Origin: Blakeslea trispora
Lineage: Eukaryota; Mucoromycota; Mucoromycetes; Mucorales; Choanephoraceae
NCBI GenBank assembly: GCA_025331445.1
Contig: JAIWNE010000009.1
Span: 1-64,000, forward strand
Direction: 5' to 3'
DNA: 64,000 nucleotides
This document shows, piece by piece, positions 45,308 to 56,180 of the stretch; position 1 is the first letter of the stretch; every line of letters starts with the position of its first letter. Under the pieces are notes generated by a model, which was not told where the DNA came from, did no database searches, and saw only the letters and a program-made list of their open reading frames with translations. The position numbers and the translations under genes were made by a program.

Positions 45308-47155
45308 TTTGGAATGAAAAACAAAAGAAGAAGGGAAAAGTGCGAAGCGCGTTTTTTACGAGAGCGTGTTTCGGAATTCTAATTTGAATATCAAAGAATA
45401 AGACGCAGCCTGAAATTTCGAAAGACGCATCAAGACCAACATCTGATATTCAACAACAAAGAAAAGAAAATGGTTTCCTTTGATCGTTTTCATCACTAAG
45501 GCTTGGCTTGGTAGCCTTCAATTATCAGACAGTTTTTATTACCAGACTAGGTATGGCTTTAGGCAACTGGAAGACAAAAACAAAAGAGCAAAAGACTTTA
45601 GATCGAAAAAACAAAGAAATTGCCTTATGATAAATAGCTACAATCTTGTCAGATTAGAGTATTGATTTCATTTTGACGATCCATTGTAGTATTCTATTGG
45701 TGTTTTCTGTACCTGAAATAGTGATTTTCAGAGCCACTACAGATAAAATATAAAAACTAATCATTGAAAAAGTGATAAAACGTACCGAATGAGCAGTAAT
45801 TACTTTTATCACTTCTTTTAATCCACAAATCGTACTTTTACTCTATGCAAAGAGATAGGGAACAACCAGTTTACAAGCACAATGATTGGTGTAGTAAAAA
45901 CAAAGCCAGTAGTTCAAAGGCTACTTTTTGATTTATTTTAATAAAGCTCAAAGCAAAAAAAAAAAATATCAGCCATGATGGCCAAATATGCAATGAATAC
46001 AGTAAGTCGCTCTATTTAAGAGTGCGATTTCAAAAAAAAATACCCTTATTTAGAGAAATTCGGATTTTTTTTTCATTGATAAAACTTACAAAATAACCAA
46101 TCTCAATAGCTATCAGAACTCTTGTACTCTCGCTCTAAATAGAGATTTTGAAAACTGATATCCTTACTCAGAGAAACCAAATAATTTTTTTCTCAACATT
46201 GTTATCCAATTTAGGATAGCGAGGACTCTTCAAACATTTGCTTATAACAGTCTGCTTTGTTTAAAGTCTTGTGCAAGCTATTGTTTTTACGCTTTGATAT
46301 CTACAGTAAGCTATAGAATGAAAGAGAAATAACATCTCTATTCGAATTGCTCATGTCATACCAAAGAAAGAGAAATGCATAAAACAGAATGTGTCAATGC
46401 TTTTGCATGATATCTGTGCTTCAAAAAAACCCCTATTTTTGGTACTCTTGTAAACCCAATAGAACGTGACACAATCTAGACATGATTTGCTTGTTTATGA
46501 CTGACCATGTTGCTTTCTCCTTGACACACAAACATAGTCAATGTGATGCTCTATGTCATGATGAAGCTGAATTTTGTAATAAATTGGAGAAACATGGCAA
46601 TATATTATGACATAACGACAGTGGATATAATAATTTTTTTTTTTTTGGTTATGGCATTTAATTAAGTCATAAAATCCCCCCCCTTCTCTAGTCAGGAGTT
46701 TTTTGTACTACTTTGATATTAAGCAAGATGATTTTGATGAATTTGTTTGTGTACAAAGAACCTGTGAGAGTCATGACTTTGTCAGGCCTTTTTACTTTCC
46801 TCCCAATTCATCAGAAAAAGGCGATTGAGTTCTATTTCAAATATTAGTTTATGCAAAATGAGTCATGTCTGACAAGATTCTAAATAATCTCTAATTTTTG
46901 AAAAGGATGCCTAGAGGTGTTTGAACTTTATTCTATGCTTAAAAAGAAAAAAAAAAAAGGGAAATACTTGTAAGCCCTGCTTTCCCTTTCATCATGCTTG
47001 TATCCCATTCATAGTTTGGGGAAAATCAATTAAGAAGAGAGATTGTAATTAAGCTTTCCTTGTTTCATTAAGATGATAGAATTATAAAGAAATAAATAAA
47101 AATGGATAGAATATAGTACAAACGAGTATAAGAAAGAAATAAAGGTTAGGATGAA
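45308..47155. other. Intergenic
   Basis: No supported gene in 1.8 kb. It contains a diverged tandem pair at 46008-46202 (listed), a long T run, and a C8 tract at 46676-46683. The first 150 bases are the SMN 5' flank. Confidence 0.45.
46008..46202. repeat. Diverged pair of direct repeats, about 120 bp apart
   Basis: Two related blocks: 46008-46080 with GTCGCTCTATTTAAGAG, a TACCCTTATTTAGAGAAA motif and a poly-T end followed by CATTG; and 46131-46202 with CTCGCTCTAAATAGAG, TATCCTTACTCAGAGAAACC and a poly-T end followed by CAACATTG. The first block is preceded by TACAGTAAGTCGC, which resembles the CAGT start of Tc1/mariner terminal repeats. Possibly a solo transposon end or a small MITE. Confidence 0.45.
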
Positions 47156-49017
47156 CTATGAATGTTGGAACCAGGGTAAATGTTGAATTTCATTCAACGA
47201 AATTCTTTTTTGAGGGTTCCTCTCTAAAATGCAATGTACAGCTTGTTTGGCATCTTCGCTTAATTGACAATCGTTTGGCCACTTGACTTGCGCACGAACA
47301 ATACGATAGAACAGCTGAGAGACACGCTCTTGTTTTCGAGGATCGTAACGGAAAGGTAAATAACCCACAAGAAGACTGTAGAGAATGATACCCAATGCCC
47401 AGGTATCAGTCTTTCGACCATCATAGGGTTGTTGCTGAATGATCTCTGGTGCAGCATATTCTTCACTACCACATCGAGTGGTGAGAAGAGGTGATTCAGG
47501 ATCAACTACACGGGCTAAACCAAAATCTGTGATTTTCAATTTTGGTGTTTCGTCATTGTTGTTGTGTATCAGAATGTCTATAGAGAATACAGTGGTCATT
47601 GTCAAACAAGACTTGTCTGGACTCTCTCTTGTTCCTTTACTTACTTTCAAGCTTAAGATCTCTATGAACTATATTGTGATCATGTAACCATTGGACTGCT
47701 TGAACAAGTTGCAAAAAGATAGTTTTGATGATGTTTTCATCAATTTTGGTATTTGGTGTGTGATGCATTTTTTGCACATAATCGAACAATTCACCGCCTT
47801 CCACATATTCTAGTACAATACACATCATATGTTCAGTCTCCATAGTGGCTTCCAGGTGTACAATGTTGGGGTTATCGATGTACTATAAAATTGCATGAAT
47901 GTAACAATAGAGTTTAATAGGGAACAAAATCTAATGAAACAACAATAACCTCCCTCCTTCTCTCTCTCTCTCTTTCTCCTGAAGTTATGGAGATTCTTCA
48001 ACTTACTTTTAATATGCCGACTTCTCGTTCAATACTAGATCGTACCCTGGGATCATCAAAGAGGGTGCCTTTTTGAATAGTTTTGATGGCAAAAAACTTT
48101 TGTGTTTCAACATGGTTAGCCAAATAAACTTTCGAAAAAGCGCCTACGCCCAGTAATTGACAAATACGGTATGGTCCCAATTGTTTACCAACTATATCTT
48201 GGTCTTGCAAATAGATGTTCTTCTCTCTGTTCAGGTTAGAGGGTATCGTCAAGGAATCACCCAGCATAGGTTGCTCCGATAGGACAGGTACCTCATGATG
48301 TTGAATTGGGTTGAGAAATGTGTTGAAGACAGGAATTTCTTGGATTTGTGCTGATGTTGGAAATACGAAATGTCCTTTTTTGTGTATATTTTCTTTCACA
48401 TGGGGTGTTGGTAATGCAACAAGGTCTTCAACGTTCAATAAGAAATTGGGTGTCGTTGGTGATTGTTGCTGTTGTTGTTGATGTTTGTTTGAAGTGTTGA
48501 GATGATTAGGGATAGGCGAGGGTTGTTGATGTGGCAATGAGTGATGGCGTGTAGAGGCAACGAGGTTTCTCAATCGGTTGCTATAGCTATCATAATGATA
48601 GAGATCATCATGCTCTTCATCTGGTATTGTGATTGTAGGAGAAGGTGGGGTAGGCAATGGTTTAGATAAGGTTGGTTTAGGTTGGGTTTGCTTCACAGAA
48701 ATCTTGCGGGAAATAGAAGGTGGGGGACGAGGAGTGGAAGATGATAGGTCAGATGTGTGAAAAAATGCATTTGTTTTTGTTTTGCCTGTGTCTATCTCTA
48801 GACCACGCGATGCCTCACGTCTATGGTTAAGCGACTAGAAAAAGAAAAAGAAAGAAATTAATCTAGACGTACATAAACAATGACATGTAAATACAGAAAT
48901 AGACTTGCCTCGTTTTGTAGATTATCGCTATTATCAGGTATTAGCAATGATTTCTGCAAAGTGGTCTATTGTTGTTATCAGTAACAAAATTCAAATGATT
49001 TCTGTTTCAATTACCAT
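47156..49017 (-). CDS. CAMK-like serine/threonine protein kinase
   Basis: Five exons (49017-49015, 48953-48909, 48834-48007, 47882-47645, 47577-47156) encode 511 aa. The N-terminal 230 residues are disordered, Pro/Gln/His-rich. The kinase domain (about 235-510) has the Gly loop LLGVGAFSKVYLA, VAIK-type FAIKTI lysine, hinge VLEYVEGGELFDYV, catalytic HRDLKLEN, DFG in ITDFGLARV, CGSEEYAAPEI (APE), DTWALGIILYSLLVGYLPF, and the final KRISLNEIQHLPWF, so it should be active. The layout points to the CAMK group (Snf1/Kin1/Chk1-like), but I cannot place it in a named family. Exon 1 is the ATG alone, and the second intron uses a GC donor (GAG|GCAAGT). The domain ends at the very C-terminus, so there is no regulatory tail. 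Confidence 0.88.
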
Positions 49018-50067
49018 TCAGTATGAGGGTCGTATAATTGAAGAGTGAGAGGAAGAAGAAAGAGAAAAAAAAAAAGAAAAGGGTGAAGGGGAGGAAGGGA
49101 AATGAGAAGTTGAGAAGAAAAAGAAAATAAAAGAAGGGCAGAAAGGTAAACACAACAAAGGTAAGACGATCGCATTTTGAAACAACCGAAAAAAAAAGAC
49201 AATTATATCAAGTCACATACTCCGAACAATGCACCAATTGTTTTTAAGGGTATTTTTAATTTTGCTTACCAGATTTAACTTTTTTGTCTCATCCTATTTT
49301 ACTTCATTTGATTTATTTCCTTTACTAGAGCTCTTTTGTTGTATTGTTTTCTTCTTGGTATTTTGTTTTTTTTTGTCCTAAACTTCTAGTATCTATTTAG
49401 TTGAGTAAAGCATTTGTTTATCTGAAAATGGACTATCAAATGAAGGCCGCTTTCGGTTTGCTTCATAATTTATGACAAATGACTTCATTGTAGATCTGTT
49501 CACTAAAATCCCTAGATTGAAATCCAAAGTCCCAAGTAGCGGATTGGATGTTTTCTCTCTCTCTGATATCAAACAATACATCTGAGGGCTAGCATCCAGT
49601 AAGAGAAACTAGTACCAAAGATCCTTTGTTGAAAAAAATAAACATTTGCCTTGCCCTGACTGGTTTTTTTTTTTTTTCAAGAAAACAGGAAAGCATCAGT
49701 AGGGCAGTATCTTGGAAAAATTGATTCTATTGAGAGAGAAATTGCCCTAAAAGAAACTGCAATGCAAATGATCATTCTCTAAGCATTGAACAAAGGAGGT
49801 ACAATGTTTGAGCTCTATATAGACAAATCAATGCATCAACAGAATCTTTAGATGACAAAGACGCATTTCTTGATCATCTGGTTTGATTTGGGTAAATTAC
49901 TCGGAAAACATAAGCACATTGAGGTTAGCAGCCTAAATAAACAATTTGAAGCTTGTGTGAACTTGGAGACCTGAGAATATATATGATTCAAGGAGCAAAG
50001 CTGAGTATCGGGAGAAACAATCACAAGTTATTATGTATAGCACTTTCAGATTTAAATGTAGTTTGTT
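49018..50067. other. Intergenic, promoter side of the kinase gene
   Basis: No gene seen. The first 200 bases are AG-rich on the plus strand (CT-rich leader of the kinase). The rest is AT-rich with no recognisable element. Confidence 0.45.
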
Positions 50068-51310
50068 TCAATATCTTTTAATTTTTTTTGAAACACTTAC
50101 AAATGATAAGGAGCACAACAATGTTATTATTGTTGTGTTGAGTGGAAGGCCTTTGAAAGATAAGTAGTCTTTCATTGTTATAGCTTGCTTGATAAGTGAG
50201 AACATAATGAATGTTATTGGCAGCATTGACATCACGATTCCATACGGTACTACAAGATTCAGACTCGAAGATCGCATGTATTCTTCGCAATGTATTTCTG
50301 TCAATCATATCAATTAAATGTTCTTGATCTACACTTGTTGCAAGTTTGAATTGTAAGATATTCATCAACATAAATAAATTTAGTTTGGCCATCTTGTCTT
50401 GCTAGTTTTCGAGTAACTTCAGCAATTCGCTTTGTAGGAGCAGATATTTTTCCTCTCATTGAAGAACCAAATGCTACATTTCCATAAGCAATCATAGATT
50501 TGTTTGGCTTACTATCATGATCCTTTGGAGGAAGAAGGTACCCATTTAGAATCATTTGTATGTTTAGCACCAACAGTACTGTCCTAGCTATATTTCTTGT
50601 TTCGATGCAGCAATCTCTTTGCGATTTCATAAGTGGCCTTTTTGCTTCTGGACATAAACCTTGAATTTTGATTTTGACAACCAAAAGCCTTTGGCATAAT
50701 AGTCAGAAACACGTTTGTAGTTTTGGAGTCTTGCTTTGGCAACATCTATGAAACAACTAAATATTGGATGCTTTTAAAGATGGTAGTTGACTAATAAATT
50801 GGAAAAGACATGAATGATCTTTTTGATATGACATTCTGTCTTTAGAAGCATCATGGTAATTACAAAGGGTATAATGTTCATTCAAAGGTGTCTTTTGTAT
50901 TCTTTGCGTATGACAATGCTCATTTGAGCAAGAGTCAACAGCAGTAATAAAGGTATCAGAGGTTTTTTCTCAAGAGGTATTCTTACTTTGACCAGAAAGG
51001 GCAGAAAAGAGATTGTAATATGAAGAGTGATACACAGTAGAAGGCTGTTGATTCTCATTCAATTGATGCATAAACTACTTGAGATACATGTGCAACAGTC
51101 TCTTGTAGCTTCTTGACAAATTTCTCAGATTTACAGATATTGTTCAAGTTTGTTTTAATCACTGAAGTTTGGGTAAAATCTTTAGACTCCTCTTGCTTAC
51201 TAGCCTTATGAAACGATAACATTGCTAAGAAAGCTTCTTTAAAAAATGGTGTTGTGCAAGTTTTTTTGTTTTTGCTAGGAAAGTTTTCTTGTGAAGCTTT
51301 CTGAAAAACT
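50068..51310 (-). pseudogene. Broken Fanzor/TnpB-like (OrfB zinc-ribbon) gene
   Basis: Pieces in two or more frames match the C-terminal nuclease half of eukaryotic TnpB homologues (Fanzor). These are transposon-encoded proteins, some shown to be RNA-guided DNA nucleases. Reading on the minus strand: KTNLNNICKSEKFVKKLQET near 51163-51104; then IAYGNVAFGSSMRGK, KFIYVDEYLTIQTCNKC (RuvC-II glutamate and first zinc-ribbon pair) within 50310-50684; and, after a frameshift near 50340, CSTVWNRDVNAANNI (RuvC-III aspartate) within 50078-50392. In-frame stops interrupt the region between about 51060 and 50690. The second zinc-ribbon pair seems to have lost one Cys (SESC). No intact frame remains, and I could not find transposon ends or a guide RNA region. 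Upstream, 51931-52167 minus may be another part. Confidence 0.75.
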
Positions 51311-52778
51311 TTGACATTTATGTGATTTCAAGGTCAAAGGCACTATAATAGGTTACTGATAAATTGTATCAGGTGTCAAATATTTGATTCTGTCTAACAA
51401 AAGAGAGTTATACAAGATTTTCATCTTCACTAGAGGATTTACAAAAAGCCAATTGACCAATTGAGATTGGATATAGAAGGAGATTTAGTACTTTATCAAT
51501 GTAGAAACAAGAGTATCGAAATCCTTGCATAACTAAATAATGTTAATTAAAAAAAGTAGCTTTAAGAGCTGGTACAAAATGAGTTTCTTTGATGTGAAAG
51601 CAGGATCTAAGATTTGAGAGAGGCAGATTGAAGCATACACATCTCATTACCAAAAAAACAACACGGAAGCCCTACAAATTTATATACGGTAACTGATATT
51701 GATTCAGTTATAGTAGAAATACTTTATAAGGCACTAGAATAAGCTCAAAATCTCAAGAATCGTTCCGATATACCAATTGCTTGTTTGACATAAATACGAA
51801 ATCAAAAATAAAGGTGAATAGGGTTAACGTTGAACTATGTTTTTGTGTTGGATAGATTTCAGTTCACCTCTCTCTCGCTCTTTTCTTTTCGCAGTGATAT
51901 ACTTTGATTTGACGAATCAGATACCGAAAATTAAGAGCATGATGACAAACAAGTACCAGGGATAAGAGATTTGACAACATCACAATTGAATGGAGCCAAT
52001 ATGTGAGACTTATGCCTTGCGTTATTGTAGCAAGACATGAATCCAATCTCAAAAGCATTGTATGTTATATGCTTTCTATTGAATTTGAGTTCTAAATGTA
52101 TTTTTTTCGACCTTTCACCTATTACTTTACTGACTTTTGGTAACCATGAATTGACAGAAAAGAACACTAGTAGCTAAATAAATCTACATCCCCCCCTTTT
52201 TTTTTGGCAAATTCAAGATATGCATAATGTATGTCGCAATAGTCTGCCATTAACATTACGAATGAATTGAAAAGACTTTATGAAATGATCAAACATAGAA
52301 TGAAAGACAAAGATTTTCTCACAACGGTAAAGTAACTTGTTTAATTAGAGTTTATCCGAAATACATGAAGGCCTGTCTGGACTACATTTTCTTACAGAAA
52401 CCCGGAAATAGAGACAGAGCCAAACATTGCCGCTCCGAATTTTTACCGTGAATGACCATGACTCTTCAGAAAATGGAGATTGAAGAGACAAATTTGCATC
52501 TTTCGGTAGCCCTTACTCTTACTTTACTAACAAAGAATACTTGAGATATTACACTTCTATTTTCTAAAGAGCAATGATCATTCACTATCAGCATTCGGAG
52601 CAATAATTTATAGGAAAAATTTGTTGTCTCATCTGGTAGATTTGTTTATCCATTTGGCAATAATTTTTTCTTTTTTTTTTTAAGTGATTAAAAAAGAGAC
52701 TTTTGAAGTCAACTTTTGTCTGTCTCTCTTTCTTTTTTTGTTTTGTACCTTTCCTCTTATTTATATGCGCAATTCATC
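51311..52778. other. Intergenic, possibly more transposon debris
   Basis: No intact gene. A minus-strand frame at 51931-52167 (with SYNNARHK-type residues, and VNSWLPKVSKVIGERSKKIH near its start) may belong to the Fanzor-like relic, but I cannot prove it. A C7T9 tract lies at 52190-52205. The final 90 bases are the T/CT-rich leader of the next gene. Confidence 0.35.
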
Positions 52779-53282
52779 ATGACAATGAATACTACTTCTT
52801 TTACCTATCCAAAGTTCCATGACAGCTATCATTCAGGAAATGAAGCAAGACCCCAAAAAGAAATAGACATTGACGCCTCTATTTACCATTTACTTTCACT
52901 TTATCTCGGTAAAGATGCATTGAACAACAACACCAGCTTGATGTCCTCCAGGATGCGCAACAAGCAAAAAACTCGACATCTCTTTGGGCAAAAATCAAGC
53001 CATTACTTCCAACAAAGAAAGTCATGGTTAGGTGAAGAAAGTCCAGATGAACACGACATGGTCTTGGAAAGAAACACAATCAGCAATACATCCATTCAGG
53101 TGACTCAATTACCAAGAGATAACGCTCCAAAGAAGAAGAAGAAGAAGAGAGCAAAAGCTGTTTCCTTCAGCGATACAGTCACTGTAGTTTTATCGCATGA
53201 AGGTGTTGTTTCAATGACGAAATTAAACAAAGAAGAAGATGAAGAAGAATGTTTTGTAGATGCCTTAGAGTACATTTCGTAA
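52779..53282 (+). CDS. Small hypothetical protein with a PP1-type RVxF motif
   Basis: One exon of 167 aa starting MTMNTTSFTYPKF after a T/CT-rich leader. I prefer ATG 52779 to the upstream in-frame ATG because the latter would translate the pyrimidine leader into a run of Ser/Leu/Phe. The protein is hydrophilic: a short helical segment DIDASIYHLLSLYLGKDALN, a basic middle (RMRNKQKTRHLFGQKSSHYF), and PKKKKKKRAKAVSFSDTVTV near residue 130, then an acidic end EEDEEECFVDALEYIS. KAVSF fits the [KR]-x-[VI]-x-[FW] docking motif for protein phosphatase 1, next to a basic patch as in many PP1 regulators. Family not recognised; the motif is short and could be chance. Confidence 0.68.
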   Translation: MTMNTTSFTYPKFHDSYHSGNEARPQKEIDIDASIYHLLSLYLGKDALNNNTSLMSSRMRNKQKTRHLFGQKSSHYFQQRKSWLGEESPDEHDMVLERNTISNTSIQVTQLPRDNAPKKKKKKRAKAVSFSDTVTVVLSHEGVVSMTKLNKEEDEEECFVDALEYIS

Positions 53283-54114
53283 ATAAGTTGTTTATGTTGT
53301 TGAAACAAGACATATCATTCTGTATATAGCCAAAATAACATTACGGTAGAACCAAAATGTGTACATAATAAACTAGACTGACCACTTGTAAATATACTCC
53401 TCCCCTTTTTCTTTTGAGTACATTTTATGACGTTTTTCTATACATTAGGAACTGGGTTTTCTCATAAGCTTAGAAATGAAATAACAAAATACTCATCTGA
53501 ATAAAAGTAAAAAAAAAAAGCTCGGTTTTTCTCCATCATCAAGTTAAGACAGTTGGATGAGGTAATTCGATGCTAATGATCATTCTAGTACTTGTCTCTG
53601 ATGAAGAAGGTTCTTGACACAAAAGTGGTTACACCACTTTCACGTTTTTTTTTCTTTTTCTTTTATTGACAACCAGTTCCTTAATTTGTGTTACATTGTT
53701 TCTCTTTATTGTTTTCTTTAATAATAAAAAATTGAATATCTTGCTGGCTCAATGGAAAAAACATCTTTGCAGCCTTAGGATTGGCAATTGATTAAAAGTG
53801 GCAAAAAGTAATTTGATGCTTAGAATGGTTACAGAATACGCAAAAGTCACTCATGCGTACATTACTGTAAGCATTAGTAATCATTTGTCTTCAGGTTTTC
53901 GCACTTCATTTTTTTTCACTTTAAAATAGTCTAAAAGTTTTTAATTCCATTCAACCCTGGTGGGAGGGGGGAGGGCTTTATTGGCTTCAGTGCTGTCAAT
54001 TTGTTTAATCTTGACATACTCTTGTGGTGCTTGGTACATTTGAGCACGAATTCCTTATAAACGTAATATGAATTTGTACATGTATTGCAAAAGAAAAATC
54101 AAACAATCCTAGCC
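53283..54114. other. Intergenic
   Basis: No gene seen. AT-rich, with a T-rich 3' flank of the preceding gene and a short G-rich patch near 53961-53975. Confidence 0.4.
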
Positions 54115-54415
54115 AACTGTTGAGTGAAATGAGTAGCTCACAGAGAATATTATCATGTAGCCAGAAAGAAACTTAGAGAACAGAAAGTACTATTGAGTAA
54201 TTCTATATGTTATCTTGGGTAGCACAAGCCAAGTGAATGGCGGCCATCGCTCGATATTCCGATTCACGCAAAAAGCAAAAACTATAGAAAGTCAGAGATA
54301 GACTATCTGTCATCAATGGCTAAATTGTATAAATACTCTTGCTTATTTTGCTCAAAGCAAAGGCATACGCGAAACAGCCTTAAACTATGCCTAATATGCT
54401 ATAAATCTCTTTTCA
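54115..54415. repeat. Dispersed repeat, copy 2
   Basis: Related to 15780-16100 in the same orientation, sharing CTTGGGTAGCACAAGCC and ATATTCCGATTCA with equal spacing and several further blocks. A CATCGCTCGATATTCCG stretch loosely resembles a Pol III B box, so a SINE is one possibility. No coding frame. Confidence 0.75.
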
Positions 54416-55005
54416 AAGTATCACAACTCTACTATAAATTCTTCAATGATGATGTTACCTACTCTTTGTTCGCCCTTTGCTAACTTTCCTTTTTTGTTGT
54501 TATTCTTCACTTTTATTTTGCTTCACATTTTGGAAACTTCTTTCTTGAGAAGGGGATTTATTGCGACATGAATAATGTTGGAGGAGTGAATAGCAATAAT
54601 GATAGTCTGAGATGGTGTACAGGTCTTCTCAAGTTTTCGCAAAGGCAAACGTTCCTGTAGCTGACCTCGGACAGTTGTTCCTCACGTAGATATCAAAGTC
54701 ATTCCCATTAATGAAAGTGTAACTCTTTTCAAAGTCGACATCTGAAGGTTATAGGACACGATATAAGTAAAAGAAATCACTATGTTGAAGTAGTAAGCAT
54801 AATGATTTGGCACACCAGCATATGTACCAAAATGCTCTCAGTTCATGCTTCCAATGCCAAATCTTTTTTATGCTCCAAATCAATTTGAGCTAATGTCCAA
54901 AAATAGTGTATAATATTAATAAAAAAAAAAGTCATCAATTATTCTGACACTTTTTCATTATTTTTTCTTTCTCTTTTACTTTCTTTTTTGTCTATGCAAC
55001 GTATC
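54416..55005. other. Intergenic, promoter side of the TatD gene
   Basis: No gene seen. The last 60 bases before the ATG at 55006 are T/CT-rich. Confidence 0.45.
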
Positions 55006-56091
55006 ATGAGGTTTATAGGTTAGAAAGAAACAGGATGCAGCCCTTATTGTGTTTAATGAAATTGAGTACAATTAGATATCGGTTCCAACTTAACTGACCC
55101 TATGTTTCGAGGCATTTATCGAGGCAAGCAAGCACATGCAGGTAAAAAGAAATAAACCCACCGAGGAGGGGGGGGAAAAGTATTTGCTCATATCCAGCCG
55201 TTCTAGATGATTTTCAAATGATTCTGCAGCGTGCACGCGATGCAGGTGTACAAAAGATCTTTATTACTGGTACAAACTTGGAAGAATCAAAAGAAGCACT
55301 CGAATTAATCGATCAAGACACCGAAAGTAAGAAAAGGCCAGAGAAGAGAAAGAAAGAAAAGCTCATATTCGTCTGCAGACTTTCTCTATTCTACTGTAGG
55401 CTGTCATCCAACTCGTTGTTCTGAATTCAAAGAATACAAAGATGGCCCACAAGCCTATTATGATGCATTACTTGATCTGGCTACCAACAAGCGCGTCATT
55501 GCTATTGGCGAATGCGGACTTGATTATGATCGCCTTCAATTCTGCGATATAGCAACACAAAAGGAATACTTTTTAAAGCAATTCGAACTTGCTGAAAAGA
55601 CACAATTGCCCATGTTTCTCCATAACCGTAATACAGGCAATGACTTTTATGAGATGATCGAGGCAAATCGACATCGATTCACTGAGGGCGTTGTTCATTC
55701 ATTTACTGGATCCATGGAAGAGATGCAAAAACTTTGTTCACTTGGACTTTATATTGGTGTAAATGGATGTTCGCTCAAGACAGAAGAGAATCTGCAAGTG
55801 GTCAAGGCCATTCCTGAAGATCGCTTGATGATTGAGACCGATGCGCCCTGGTGTGATATTCGACCTACACATGCCTCTTATGCTTATCTTAGCCCAGAAG
55901 AGATCAAGAGGTATGCACCTGCTGCTAAAAAGAAAGAAAAGTTTGAGATGGGAAGTATGGTCAAATCGAGAAATGAGCCCGCCACCATTGGCCTTGTACT
56001 TCATGTGGTTGCTACCCTTCGTAAAAAGGATCCTATAGAATTATCAGAGATTATTTGGCAGAATACATTGAATGTATTCAAGGCAGAATAG
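55006..56091 (+). CDS. TatD-family deoxyribonuclease (TATDN1-like)
   Basis: Four exons (55006-55018, 55076-55141, 55207-55326, 55379-56091) encode 303 aa. TatD enzymes are metal-dependent 3'-5' DNases with a TIM-barrel amidohydrolase fold. The first 13-nt exon supplies MRFI and joins to DIGSNLTDPMFRGIYRGKQA, the eukaryotic TATDN1 start. Then come FITGTNLEES, STVGCHPTRCSEF, IGECGLDYDR (metal Glu), LPMFLHNRNT (metal His), EGVVHSFTGSM (metal His) and MIETDAPWCDI (metal Asp), so all expected catalytic groups are there. The bacterial HxH near the N-terminus is replaced by the eukaryotic NLTD version. The gene ends 89 bp before the end of the convergent RPT2 gene. Confidence 0.94.
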
Positions 56092-56180
56092 ATAGAGATA
56101 GACAGACTTTTTTTTTTTTTTTTGCATAAACTTGATTTTAAACAGCGATCAAGTTCTCTTTTTTTATATATTTTATTGAT

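Noticed and set aside
54210..54290. Possible tRNA-derived gene inside the dispersed repeat
   Set aside because: A B-box-like stretch exists, but I could not fold a cloverleaf or find a convincing A box, so I left it as a repeat.
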